Part shown: in pieces, positions 42,306 to 51,213 of the stretch
Position numbering within the stretch: the stretch's first letter is position 1
How the letters are laid out: each line of letters starts with the position of its first letter
Source of the DNA: an uncultured Lachnospiraceae bacterium
Lineage (GTDB): Bacteria; Bacillota; Clostridia; Lachnospirales; Lachnospiraceae
Length of the DNA stretch: 64,000 nt
Assembly (NCBI GenBank): GCA_910587085.1
Contig: CAJUMC010000004.1
Coordinates: 1 to 64,000, forward strand
Reading direction: 5' to 3'
Notes under the pieces: generated by a model
The model's input: only the letters and a program-made list of their open reading frames with translations
What the model was told of the DNA's origin: nothing
Databases searched by the model: none
Made by a program: the position numbers and the translations under genes

Positions 42306-43661
42306 TTAATCAAGTGCCCGGACCAGCTCCTTGAAAATCCTGCCCCGTTCCTCATAATTTTGAAACATGCCCCAGCTCGCACAGCACGGCGAAAGCAGCA
42401 CGGCCTCCCCCTCCTTCGCGTGCGCGGCACAGAATTTTACAGCTTCCTCCATGCTCTCTGCGAACACAATATTGGAAAAGCCCCTGCTCCTCGCGGTTTC
42501 GGCAATTTTTTCCCGCGTCTGCCCCATCAGCACAAGCCAGGTCACCTTTCCCTCGAAGGAATCGATCCATTCCCCGTACTCCGAGCCCTTATCGTAGCCT
42601 CCGCCGATCAGCAGCGTGTTTGTCGTCATGGCACGCACGGCTTGGATCGACGCGTCCGGGTTTGTACCCTTGGAATCATTATAATATTTTACACCGCGCT
42701 TCGTCGCCACATATTCAATCCGGTGCTCCACCGCGACAAAGCTGCGGAGCGCTCTGCGGATGCAGTCCATCGGCACGCCGAGCGCCAGGCCGGCCAGAGC
42801 CGCTGCCATCGCATTCTCGTAGTTATGCCGCCCGATAATATTCAGCTCGCGGACGTTTAAGACAACCGTCTGTCTGCCTGCCTGCGCATACACGATCAGC
42901 TCCTCGTCCAGGAACATCCCGTCCTCCAGCCTGCGCGCGCTCGAAAACCAGGCTGTGCGGCAGGACAGCCCCTTCCCGGCCTCCCGCAGAACGGCATCCT
43001 CGTAATTCAGGATGCAGGTATCCTCCCCGGTCTGATTTCTGGCAATATTCAGCTTTGCTGCTATGTAATTTTCCATGGTATGATGGCGGTTCAGATGATC
43101 CGGCGTAATGTTCAGGATCAGGCTGACATCCGGACGGAACCTGCGGATTGTCTCCAGCTGGAAGCTGCTGAGTTCCGCCGCGGTAACGGAATTTTCCGTT
43201 GTCTGTTCTGCCATTTTTGTGTACGGTACCCCGATATTTCCGACGACAAACACGCTTTCATAAAAGGTTCTCAGAATTTCTCCGAGAAGCGCCGTCGTCG
43301 TTGTTTTTCCGTTTGTGCCTGTAACGGCTGCAATCCTGCCCCTGGAAAACCGGTAGGCCAGCTCCACTTCCCCGATCAGTTCCGCACCGGATTCCCGCAG
43401 GGCGTTTACCTCCGGCAGATCCACAGGGACGCCCGGGCTGAGCACAACGATCTGCACCTCCCGTTTTACCTCTTCCGGCAGTACGCCGAGCACAATGCGC
43501 CCCCGGAAACTCTCCGGCAGCTTTGCGCGGATCTCCTCCTCATTCCGTGCAGTATTGGCGTCGTAAAGCACAAGCTCCGCCGTGCCGTCCAGCAACTGCG
43601 CGGCTGCGATGCCGCTGAGCCCGGCCCCCATTATCAATATTTTTTTTCCCTGAAACTCCAT
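42306..43661 (-). CDS. murD: UDP-MurNAc-L-alanine:D-glutamate ligase
   Basis: A 451-residue Mur ligase. The N-terminal Rossmann motif GAGLSGIAAAQLL, the ATP loop VTGTNGKTTTTALLGEIL near 112, the central NITPDHLNRH and the YYNDSKGTNPDA block are all present. It adds D-Glu to UDP-MurNAc-L-Ala in the cytosol. mraY, which normally precedes murD in this cluster, is absent; only 39 bases separate murD from the upstream PBP gene. Confidence 0.96.
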   Translation of the reverse strand: MEFQGKKILIMGAGLSGIAAAQLLDGTAELVLYDANTARNEEEIRAKLPESFRGRIVLGVLPEEVKREVQIVVLSPGVPVDLPEVNALRESGAELIGEVELAYRFSRGRIAAVTGTNGKTTTTALLGEILRTFYESVFVVGNIGVPYTKMAEQTTENSVTAAELSSFQLETIRRFRPDVSLILNITPDHLNRHHTMENYIAAKLNIARNQTGEDTCILNYEDAVLREAGKGLSCRTAWFSSARRLEDGMFLDEELIVYAQAGRQTVVLNVRELNIIGRHNYENAMAAALAGLALGVPMDCIRRALRSFVAVEHRIEYVATKRGVKYYNDSKGTNPDASIQAVRAMTTNTLLIGGGYDKGSEYGEWIDSFEGKVTWLVLMGQTREKIAETARSRGFSNIVFAESMEEAVKFCAAHAKEGEAVLLSPCCASWGMFQNYEERGRIFKELVRALD

Positions 43662-43700
43662 AGTTCCCCCCTTAATTCTGCTTTTTCGGCTCAGTATACG

Positions 43701-45650
43701 CTATTCCAGATACAAAATCAAGTCGCTGTTTTCGTTCACCGTCTCCCCCGCCAGCGGAAACTGCTCCCAGACAGTCTCTCCCTCGCCGATCAGATAAAGC
43801 TCCCCCTTGGAATAGGCTTCAAAGATTGCCTTTGCCTCCTTTTTTGTTTTCCCGACAAGATCCGGCACCGCAGCGGTTCCCAGCTCATACTCCTTCAGCT
43901 CCTCCTCGCTGTAATCCGGATGGATTCCGAGATACGGCAGAATATTTTCAAGAATCTCCCCGGCCACCGGGGCGGCGATCGTTCCGCCGTAATAGATGCC
44001 CTCCGGCTCGTCGATCATGACAAGAACCATCACCTGCGGGTCGGCCGCCGGCGCAAAGCCCAGAAAGGAAGCAATATAGCGCCCTGAGCGCCGCGGCAGC
44101 TTCTCCGAGGTCGCGGTCTTACCGCCGATATGAAATCCTGCGATATAGGCCCGTTTTCCGGTTCCCTCCGCCACCACCGCCTCCAGAAGCTCCCGCATGG
44201 TCTGGCTGGTTTCCGGAGAAACCGCCCCCGGCGTTTCCCCGTAGGAAAGCGTCTTGATGGTTTTTCCTTCGGCATTTTCAATGGATATGCCGAAATGCGG
44301 CGTGATGAGAGTCCCCCCGTTCACCACCGCGCTCGCCGCGCGGAGCAGCTGAAGCGGCGAAATCTGAAACGACTGTCCGAATGACATCGTCGCCAGCTCT
44401 ACCGCCTTGATATTCTCAAGCTTATGCAGGATCGAGTTTGCCTCTCCCGGCAGATCCACGCCGCTGCGGCTCGTCAGTCCGAGCTTGTTGAAATAATATA
44501 GAAAGCGCTCTGCGCCGACCCGCGCTCCGATCTCCATAAAAACCGGATTGCAGGAATTCATGATCCCCTGCTTGAAATCCTCGCTCCCGTGTCCGCCGAC
44601 CTTGTGGCAGCGAATCGTTCTGTCCTCCACAGTTTTGTATCCCGGACAGAAAAAACGATCGGTAAGCCTTACCACTCCCTCCTCGAGTGCTGCGGTTGCG
44701 GTAATTACCTTAAAGGAGGAACCAGGCTCATAGGTATCGCTGATGCACGGATTCCGCCACATGGTGTTGAGCTTTTCGTTCAGCTGCTTTTCGTCCAGCT
44801 CCGACTGCACCGCACCGCCGAGCACCGCCTCCGTCAGCACGTACGGCTCGTTCAGATCAAACTCCGGAACGTTTACCATCGCATAGATTTCCCCGTTCTG
44901 CGGGTTCATGACAATGATGCTGACGCGGTTCGCGCTCTTGGCCGCATATACCTTTTCCGCCGCCTGCTCCGCATACTGCTGGATCACGATGTCCAGGCTC
45001 GTATGCAGATGATTGCCGTTCACCGGCTCGATCCGGTTCTCCGCTGCGTTCTCAAGCTCCAGCCCGTGCGCGGTCGTCAGCGTCAGAATCGTTCCCGGCG
45101 TCCCCTGAAGAAACTTGTCATACTCCACCTCAAGACCGATAATGCCCTGGTTGTCGCTCCCCGTAAAGCCGAGAACCCGGGATGCAAGCGTACCGTACGG
45201 GTAAAAGCGCTTGTAATCCTCATCTACCATCACGCCGTCCAGCCCGAGATCCCGGATTTTGTCCGCGGTTTCCTTCGGGACATTGGATCGGATTCTTTCG
45301 ATCGAGGAATATTTTTCGACGCGCTTCCGCACGGTCGCCTCCGGAAGCTCCAGAATCTCCGAAAGCCGGGCGATTACCTCCTCGGCATCCGTAATCTGGT
45401 TATGTATGACAGAGATCGTGCAGACTGGTTTATTGTCCGCCAGCACAACGCCGTTGCGGTCGTAAATCAGCCCCCTCTCCGCTTTGATGCTTCTCTCCCT
45501 CTCATGCAGCTCCCTGGCGCGCTCCGCATACCGGTCCGTGACAAAAATCATAAACCATGCCAGCCGCCCCGCTATAACAAGCATGCCGGCAACCAGCACG
45601 ACAATAATCAGAAGAAGTCCTCTTTTCTGGTAGGATAAAAAATGCCGCAC
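43701..45650 (-). CDS. Class B PBP with PASTA domain (SpoVD-like)
   Basis: A 649-residue transpeptidase. One membrane helix (residues 10-30), a dimerisation domain, then a transpeptidase with SxxK in PGSSFKVI, SxN in SCNPVF and the KTGT-like motif in HIGGKTATS; note KTA in place of KTG. A single PASTA domain closes the protein (VPDLVGKTKKEAKAIF). Class B PBPs with one PASTA resemble the sporulation SpoVD type. The start is GTG 45650. It is the second of two tandem PBPs, so it is probably the spore-cortex version, but that split is inferred. Confidence 0.88.
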   Translation of the reverse strand: MRHFLSYQKRGLLLIIVVLVAGMLVIAGRLAWFMIFVTDRYAERARELHERERSIKAERGLIYDRNGVVLADNKPVCTISVIHNQITDAEEVIARLSEILELPEATVRKRVEKYSSIERIRSNVPKETADKIRDLGLDGVMVDEDYKRFYPYGTLASRVLGFTGSDNQGIIGLEVEYDKFLQGTPGTILTLTTAHGLELENAAENRIEPVNGNHLHTSLDIVIQQYAEQAAEKVYAAKSANRVSIIVMNPQNGEIYAMVNVPEFDLNEPYVLTEAVLGGAVQSELDEKQLNEKLNTMWRNPCISDTYEPGSSFKVITATAALEEGVVRLTDRFFCPGYKTVEDRTIRCHKVGGHGSEDFKQGIMNSCNPVFMEIGARVGAERFLYYFNKLGLTSRSGVDLPGEANSILHKLENIKAVELATMSFGQSFQISPLQLLRAASAVVNGGTLITPHFGISIENAEGKTIKTLSYGETPGAVSPETSQTMRELLEAVVAEGTGKRAYIAGFHIGGKTATSEKLPRRSGRYIASFLGFAPAADPQVMVLVMIDEPEGIYYGGTIAAPVAGEILENILPYLGIHPDYSEEELKEYELGTAAVPDLVGKTKKEAKAIFEAYSKGELYLIGEGETVWEQFPLAGETVNENSDLILYLE

Positions 45651-45725
45651 GTTCCTCGCCCCTGCGAATGTACTCCGTTTATTTTATTCACAAGAGCGCA
45701 AAACTATGTTTTCGTGTTCCGTCGG

Positions 45726-47636
45726 CTACTCTGCGGGCTGCCCGCCGCCCTGCGGATCGATTATGTCTGTCTCGTCGATGTCGTTTTCGTCCGTCTCCGG
45801 ATTTATTACGGAAAGATCAACATGATAATTAATCTCGCCTTCCGGATAGATGCCAAGGAACGGAAGAATCTCGTCCATAATCTCGCTTGTCAGAGAAGTT
45901 GCGAGCGAGCTGCTCGCCTTCTTTTCCTCGTCATGGATCTCGTCGATTACGACATACACCACAACTTCCGGCTTGTCCGCCGGAGCACAGCCGATAAAGG
46001 AAACGACATATTTCTGATTTTCCTTGTCGCGCACGCCCTTCTGGGCCGTGCCGGTCTTTCCGCCGATCAGGTAGCCCTGTACTTTTGCCGGCTTTGCGGT
46101 TCCCTGCTCCACGGTCATGTAAAGCGCGTCCCGGATAAACTCCGAGGTCTGCCCCGACACCGCTACATTTGCCAGCGTGCCGTTATTCTCGTAGAGCGTG
46201 GCGCCGGAGGCGTCCCGGATCTCGCTGACAACATGCGGCTGATAATAATTCCCGCCGTTGACGAGCGAACAGAAGGCCGAGGCAAGCTGTACCATAGTAA
46301 TATTAAAGCCCTGCCCGAAGCTTGAGGTTGCAAGCTCCGTCACATTCAGGTTATTCAGATCAATAAGGATACTCCCGCTCTCACCCGGAAGATCGATCCC
46401 GGTGGGAAGCCCGAAGCCGAAATGCTTCTGATATTGATAGAAAAAATCTCTGCCGAGCTTCTCGCCGATCAGCATGAGCGCCGGGTTGCAGGATTTCATC
46501 AGGGACTCTGCGAGCGTGACCGTGCCGTGACCGGAACGCTTGTTGCAGTTGATCCGGTAGCCGGCCACATTTCGGTAGCCGTTGCAGACAAAGGTGTCGC
46601 CGTCTTTTACAAAATTTTCCTCCATGGCTGCCGCAACCGTAAACGGCTTGAACGTGGAGCCCGGCTCGTAGGTATCGCTGATACAGAAATTCCGCCACAT
46701 CCGGTTGAGTGCGGCAAGCTCCTCCTCTTCCGTCATGACGGCGAGTTCCTCCTCGGTATAGTACGCGGAGAGATCTCTCGGCTCGTTCAGGTTAAAGCCT
46801 GCGTTGGAGGCCATGGCGTAGACTGCCCCGCTGTTCGGATTCATGACGATCACGCCGATATTCTCACATTTCCACTGGGAAAGGAAATTCTCGACTTTTT
46901 TCTCCACTCTGTTTTGTACATTTATATCTATTGTAGAAATAATCGTGCTGCCGTCCACGGCAGGCTTGGATACCTTCGTCAGGTTGAGCTCTGAATCATA
47001 ATATCCGTACTCCCTGCCGTCCGTACCGGTCAGATCGGCATTGTAATACTGCTCGATCCCCCAGGTTCCCACGTCCCCGGCCACGGTGTAGCCGATTACA
47101 TGCGAAGCCAGGCTGTCAAACGGATAGCTGCGGATATATTCCTCCTCAAACCAGACGCCTTTGATCAGTTTATTCTCAGCCGCGAGCTGCCGGAACGCGT
47201 CCATCCTTTCAAAGCTCTGCTGCCTCAGCAGCCGGATGTATGTACTTGACGCCTTTTCCGTAAGCATCGTGTAGAGCTCCCTCTCATCCAGCCCGTAAAC
47301 CGAGGCGAGCGCGGTGACGGTCGGTTCCGCAAAACGCTTGTCGCTGTTGATAACGCTCGGATCGAAAATTACATTGTATACTTTGACGCTTTTTGCGAGA
47401 ACCACGCCGTTGCGGTCAAGAATATCGCCCCGACGGTACGGCAGGACGGCGTTCGTGCCGATGCTTTTGGACAGCACTCTCTTTTCGTAGCGCTCCCCTT
47501 CCCGCGCGTTAATGTAAATCAGACGCCCGCACACCACAATTATACCAGCTAAAATCACGCAAAACACAAAGAGAAGAGTCCCCTGCATTCTGCGTGTCAG
47601 CTTTTTCGTCGATGTTTTCTTTTTTCTGCCTCTCAT
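45726..47636 (-). CDS. Class B PBP (FtsI/PBP2-like)
   Basis: A 636-residue transpeptidase without a PASTA domain. The membrane helix is at residues 17-35, and the transpeptidase has SxxK in PGSTFKPF, SxN in SCNPAL and KTGT in IGGKTGTAQ. It crosslinks septal wall with FtsW. The N-terminal pedestal contains YIRSYPFDSLASHVIGYT. It is followed immediately by the SpoVD-like gene; the two share the order and spacing of a recent duplication. This copy is the likely vegetative division PBP. Confidence 0.92.
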   Translation of the reverse strand: MRGRKKKTSTKKLTRRMQGTLLFVFCVILAGIIVVCGRLIYINAREGERYEKRVLSKSIGTNAVLPYRRGDILDRNGVVLAKSVKVYNVIFDPSVINSDKRFAEPTVTALASVYGLDERELYTMLTEKASSTYIRLLRQQSFERMDAFRQLAAENKLIKGVWFEEEYIRSYPFDSLASHVIGYTVAGDVGTWGIEQYYNADLTGTDGREYGYYDSELNLTKVSKPAVDGSTIISTIDINVQNRVEKKVENFLSQWKCENIGVIVMNPNSGAVYAMASNAGFNLNEPRDLSAYYTEEELAVMTEEEELAALNRMWRNFCISDTYEPGSTFKPFTVAAAMEENFVKDGDTFVCNGYRNVAGYRINCNKRSGHGTVTLAESLMKSCNPALMLIGEKLGRDFFYQYQKHFGFGLPTGIDLPGESGSILIDLNNLNVTELATSSFGQGFNITMVQLASAFCSLVNGGNYYQPHVVSEIRDASGATLYENNGTLANVAVSGQTSEFIRDALYMTVEQGTAKPAKVQGYLIGGKTGTAQKGVRDKENQKYVVSFIGCAPADKPEVVVYVVIDEIHDEEKKASSSLATSLTSEIMDEILPFLGIYPEGEINYHVDLSVINPETDENDIDETDIIDPQGGGQPAE

Positions 47637-47678
47637 GCAAGTCCCCCGTGTTCCCGCTCTGCCCCTTCTCAGAGCGTT

Positions 47679-48314
47679 CTACGGTACCAGCTCGTCCAGT
47701 ATCGAGCTCGCCGCAGCCGGAATATCCGAGAACTGTCTGACATAGCTCAGATTCGCACTGTCATAATACAAAACCTCATTGTTGTTTGGAAATACCATAC
47801 CCAGCTCGCCGACTGCCGTCTGATAGATCCTCTCCAGATCAATATCCGTCGTCAGCAGATTTTCTTTTGCATTGTTTGCGTCAACCAGGAGTTTAAGCTC
47901 ACTCTCAAGCGCGGCAACCGACTTGTCCAGCCTGGAAGATTCGTCCTGGAGCTGTAGATAGTCGATGCAGACGAAAACCGTAGCAAACAGAGCTCCGAAA
48001 AGCAGCAGTACACCGAAGAAATTGACCCCTCTGCCCAGGGAAATCAATCCTTTCTGCGGCTGCTGCACTTCCCTTACCTGCGGCTGTGTCCGGCGAGCCG
48101 GCTGCCGCACAGGTCTCCCCTGCACGAACTCCCTGCGCTCTGTATTCCGGCGCGCAGGACTCTGCGCCCGGCCGTGCAGGGAACGTCCTCTCCTGTCCGG
48201 CTCCCGCGCAGGGGACTCCTCTGCGGCTGCGCCGCTCTGTTTCTGTTTTCTTACGGTACTTCCCTGTACATAATATGCAGGATCGTAGCGATAAGGATTT
48301 CTACGCGTTTCCAT
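47679..48314 (-). CDS. ftsL: FtsL-like divisome protein with long basic tail
   Basis: A 211-residue bitopic protein: a cytoplasmic N-terminus of about 95 residues rich in Arg, Gln and Pro, a membrane helix VNFFGVLLLFGALFATVFV, and an extracytoplasmic coiled coil (QLQDESSRLDKSVAALESEL). Typical FtsL proteins have a short tail, so the basic extension is unusual. The cluster position between rsmH and PBP supports FtsL over DivIC. Confidence 0.83.
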   Translation of the reverse strand: METRRNPYRYDPAYYVQGSTVRKQKQSGAAAEESPAREPDRRGRSLHGRAQSPARRNTERREFVQGRPVRQPARRTQPQVREVQQPQKGLISLGRGVNFFGVLLLFGALFATVFVCIDYLQLQDESSRLDKSVAALESELKLLVDANNAKENLLTTDIDLERIYQTAVGELGMVFPNNNEVLYYDSANLSYVRQFSDIPAAASSILDELVP

Positions 48315-48368
48315 GCGTATCCCGCCTTTCTTTTCTCCGGGCCGCCCTGTCTCCGCCCGGGGTTATTT

Positions 48369-49343
48369 TCATAATACGGCGCCCTTCACCGTCCTTTTCT
48401 CAAATACGCGCAGCTTCGCGCTTTTTGAGCGCGGATTCCTCTCCTGTTCCCGCTCCGTCGGTACAATCGGCTTTTTTGTCAGCTGCCTGCCCTTCGGTTT
48501 TTTTCCGCATACGCACACCGGAAAGCCCGGCGGGCAGATACACGGATTTTCGTTCCTTTTAAAGTTTACCTTGACGATGCGATCTTCCAGCGAATGGAAG
48601 GTGATAATGCACAGCCGCCCTCCCTCGTTCAGAAGCTCAATCATCCCGTCGAGCGATTCCTCCAGCACCTCCAGCTCACGGTTCAGTTCGATCCGGATCG
48701 CCTGAAAGGTCCGCTTGGAGGGATGCCCCCCGGTCATGCGTATTTTTGCCGGTATCGCAGCGCGGATTACCTCATTCAGCTGAAAGGTAGTCTCGATTGG
48801 CTCATCCTGCCTTGCGCGCACGATATGCTTGGCTATGTTTTTCGCGAAGTTGTCCTCCCCGTAATCCCGGATGACGCGGTACAGCTCCTGTTCGGTGTAG
48901 CCGTTCACGATATCGCGCGCCGTCCTGGTCTGCCGGTCATCCATGCGCATATCCAGAGGTGCATCCTCGCGGTAGGTGAATCCCCGCTGCGCACTGTCCA
49001 GCTGCCACGAGGAAACTCCGAGATCCAAAAGGATTCCGTCCACGCCGGCAATATCCAGTTCCTTCATAATTTCTCCGATATTCCGGTAATTATTCCGGAC
49101 GATCGTGATTTTCCGTCCATATGGCTTCAGGCGCTCTGATGCCTCCGCAATGGCGTCCGCGTCCTGATCGATCCCGATCAGCCTGCCGGACTTTGACAGC
49201 GCGGCAGCCACCCGCGACGCATGACCGGCCCCGCCGAGCGTACCGTCCACATAAATGCCGTCCGGCTTGATATTCAGTTCCCGGATACACTCCTCAAGCA
49301 AAACCGATACATGCCCGAATCCGCCCTGTCCCGCTTCCAACAA
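48369..49343 (-). CDS. rsmH: 16S rRNA m4C1402 methyltransferase
   Basis: A 324-residue SAM enzyme that N4-methylates C1402 of 16S rRNA. Motifs: FGHVSVLLEECI at the start, YVDGTLGGAGHASRV for SAM binding and LLDLGVSSWQLD. The longer frame to 49433 has no site; TTG 49343 follows AAAAGGGGG with good spacing and gives a normal-length protein, so I start there. It is the second gene after mraZ. Confidence 0.93.
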   Translation of the reverse strand: MLEAGQGGFGHVSVLLEECIRELNIKPDGIYVDGTLGGAGHASRVAAALSKSGRLIGIDQDADAIAEASERLKPYGRKITIVRNNYRNIGEIMKELDIAGVDGILLDLGVSSWQLDSAQRGFTYREDAPLDMRMDDRQTRTARDIVNGYTEQELYRVIRDYGEDNFAKNIAKHIVRARQDEPIETTFQLNEVIRAAIPAKIRMTGGHPSKRTFQAIRIELNRELEVLEESLDGMIELLNEGGRLCIITFHSLEDRIVKVNFKRNENPCICPPGFPVCVCGKKPKGRQLTKKPIVPTEREQERNPRSKSAKLRVFEKRTVKGAVL

Positions 49344-49389
49344 CCAGGCCCCCTTTTGCTGTTTTTCCGGATGACCGGCCTGCAAGGAA

Positions 49390-49815
49390 TCAGAAGGCCA
49401 GCCCCTGCTGCGCCATCTTTTCCGCCGCCTCATCCATATCTTCCAGGGTATTGCTCTTCCACCGCTCCTCGCTCCAGAGCTCTATTTTGTCCAGCACCCC
49501 GACAAAAATTACGTCCCTTTCCAGCGCGGTGCGCTCCCGCAGATTCGCCGGTAGCAGAATCCGTCCCTGCTTGTCCATCTCAAGCTCAGCAGCGCCTGCA
49601 AAAAAGTATCTCTGCAGCTGCCTCGCCTCCTTCGTGCCCGGAAGTGTTCTCAGTTGCTCCGCAAATTTCTCCCATTGCTCATTCGGATAGAGAAACAGAC
49701 AGCCGTCCAGTCCCATGGTCGCCACAAACCGGTCTCCGAGCGCTTCCCGGAATCTGGACGGAACGAACACTCTTCCTTTCGCGTCCACCGTGTAATTGTA
49801 CTGTCCCATGAACAT
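49390..49815 (-). CDS. mraZ: Cluster regulator MraZ
   Basis: A 141-residue AbrB-like regulator with two copies of the DNA-binding half: YTVDAKGRVFVPSRFREAL near residue 7 and EMDKQGRILLPANLRE near 80. It binds its own promoter and represses the dcw cluster. ATG 49815 follows AGGTGG seven bases upstream. The matching operator is at 49864-49897. Confidence 0.95.
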   Translation of the reverse strand: MFMGQYNYTVDAKGRVFVPSRFREALGDRFVATMGLDGCLFLYPNEQWEKFAEQLRTLPGTKEARQLQRYFFAGAAELEMDKQGRILLPANLRERTALERDVIFVGVLDKIELWSEERWKSNTLEDMDEAAEKMAQQGLAF

Positions 49816-49863
49816 AGCATTCCACCTGCCGTCCGGAAAGCGTTTCTGACACACCGCTTTCCT

Positions 49864-49897
49864 CCACCTTGAGCCACAGCAACCCACTTTTCACCAC
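49864..49897 (-). promoter_or_regulatory. MraZ operator, four 10-bp repeats
   Basis: On the minus strand GTGG occurs four times at exact 10-bp intervals (complements of CCAC at 49864, 49874, 49884 and 49894). MraZ boxes in other bacteria have the same 10-bp period with TGGGN or GTG repeats. The array lies between the -10 and the mraZ start. Confidence 0.85.
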
Positions 49898-49908
49898 TTT
49901 CTTAAAAT

Positions 49909-49937
49909 ATTCTAACCCAATTCCCGGAAAAAAGCAA
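49909..49937 (-). promoter_or_regulatory. Promoter of the dcw cluster
   Basis: On the minus strand TTGCTT (49932-49937) and TAGAAT (49909-49914) are spaced by 17 bases, directly upstream of the MraZ repeats. The rest of 49938-50036 shows no gene. Confidence 0.65.
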
Positions 49938-50036
49938 GTATATTTTCCGGACACAAAGCGTATCAGCGTGCGATTCGGCCTGGGGGACTGCCGTTTCAGG
50001 GCGCTGTTTTGCAATATGCCCCCAACTGCAGGACAT

Positions 50037-50073
50037 AAAAAAGCTGCCGCAGGACGACGTCCCGCAGCAGCTT
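50037..50073 (-). terminator. Intrinsic terminator of lgt
   Basis: On the minus strand AAGCTGCTGCGGGAC (50059-50073) pairs with GTCCTGCGGCAGCTT (50041-50055), two wobble positions, followed by TTTT. It separates lgt from the mraZ promoter. Confidence 0.9.
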
Positions 50074-50212
50074 ACGGCAGCCGGAACCGCAAAGGATTCC
50101 TCCGCAGTCATTGTGCTCTGCGCAGCCCGCGGCAGCCGCGGCGCATTTCCGCCCGGCCGCTGTTTCGTTTTATTTCATTCTATTTCTTTCGTCCCTTCTT
50201 TGTTTCTGTATC

Positions 50213-51169
50213 CTATCCCGTTTTTGTCCTTCCTCTGCGGCTGAACCTTTCCCGCAGCTTCAGCCGCCCGGCCGCAATCATAGCTGCAGCCAGAACGACG
50301 AGCAGCGCGGAGAGCAGCTGGGATACGGCGATGCGGCTTCCCCACAGAAACAGCTGATCGGTCCGAAGCCCCTCGATAAAAACGCGCCCCAGCCCATAGC
50401 CGGCCAGATACAGCAGGGTAATTTCGCCCTCAAAGGCTCTGTGCTTTGTATACAGCAGCAAAAGCAGCAGCAGAACTGCATTCCAGGCCATCTCGTAGAG
50501 AAAGGTCGGATGCACCTGGATATACTCGACGCCGTTGATCCACACGGCGTTATTTCTTATCTCAAGAATCCGTGAAAGCGCCTCCTCCCGGCCGGCGTAG
50601 CGCTGCTCCAGTGCGGCGACGGAACAGCTGAAATCGCTGCCGGCGGCACGGCGGTCCAGCTGCATGGCAAACAGCCCGTCCGTATAGGCTCCGAATGCCT
50701 CACGGTTGAAAAAATTTCCCAGTCTGCCGATCACCTGCCCGAGCAGGAGCGCCGGCGCGCAGATATCCGTCAGTCGGCAGAAGCTGATTTTGCGAATCCG
50801 CGCGTACACAGCCGCCATAAACACGCCGCCGATAATCCCCCCGTAGATTGCCAGCCCGCCGGTCCGCAGATTAAATACGGACAGCGGATTGTCCCGGAAG
50901 GAATCCCATGCAAATGCGACATAATAAATCCGTGCGCCGACCACGGCTGCAACAATGGCATAGAGCGCAAAGTCGATAATCATATCCGGCTGTTCCCCTG
51001 CCCGCTTCGCCCTCCAGCACGCCAGCAGCACACCGAACAGCATCCCGCAGACGATAATCATGCCGTAGTACATAATATCAAATCCAAACACCGTGATGCC
51101 GTTGCCGAGCCGCCGGAATGCCAGCCCGAGATTCGGAAAATATATATCTGTTTTCATTGTCTGTAGCAT
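50213..51169 (-). CDS. lgt: Prolipoprotein diacylglyceryl transferase
   Basis: A 318-residue membrane enzyme with about seven helices that transfers diacylglycerol to the lipobox Cys. The signature IGRLGNFFNREAFG and HPTFLYEMAWN are clear. An insert of about 45 residues (LDRRAAGSDFSC onward) separates them and is longer than usual. ATG 51169 has GGAGG close upstream, so the longer frame to 51211 is not used. It would modify the two lipoproteins encoded here (27355, 30842). Confidence 0.95.
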   Translation of the reverse strand: MLQTMKTDIYFPNLGLAFRRLGNGITVFGFDIMYYGMIIVCGMLFGVLLACWRAKRAGEQPDMIIDFALYAIVAAVVGARIYYVAFAWDSFRDNPLSVFNLRTGGLAIYGGIIGGVFMAAVYARIRKISFCRLTDICAPALLLGQVIGRLGNFFNREAFGAYTDGLFAMQLDRRAAGSDFSCSVAALEQRYAGREEALSRILEIRNNAVWINGVEYIQVHPTFLYEMAWNAVLLLLLLLYTKHRAFEGEITLLYLAGYGLGRVFIEGLRTDQLFLWGSRIAVSQLLSALLVVLAAAMIAAGRLKLRERFSRRGRTKTG

Positions 51170-51213
51170 ACAGCCTCCAAGCCCCGACCCGCCGCCCGGC
51201 AAGGCCGGCACGG

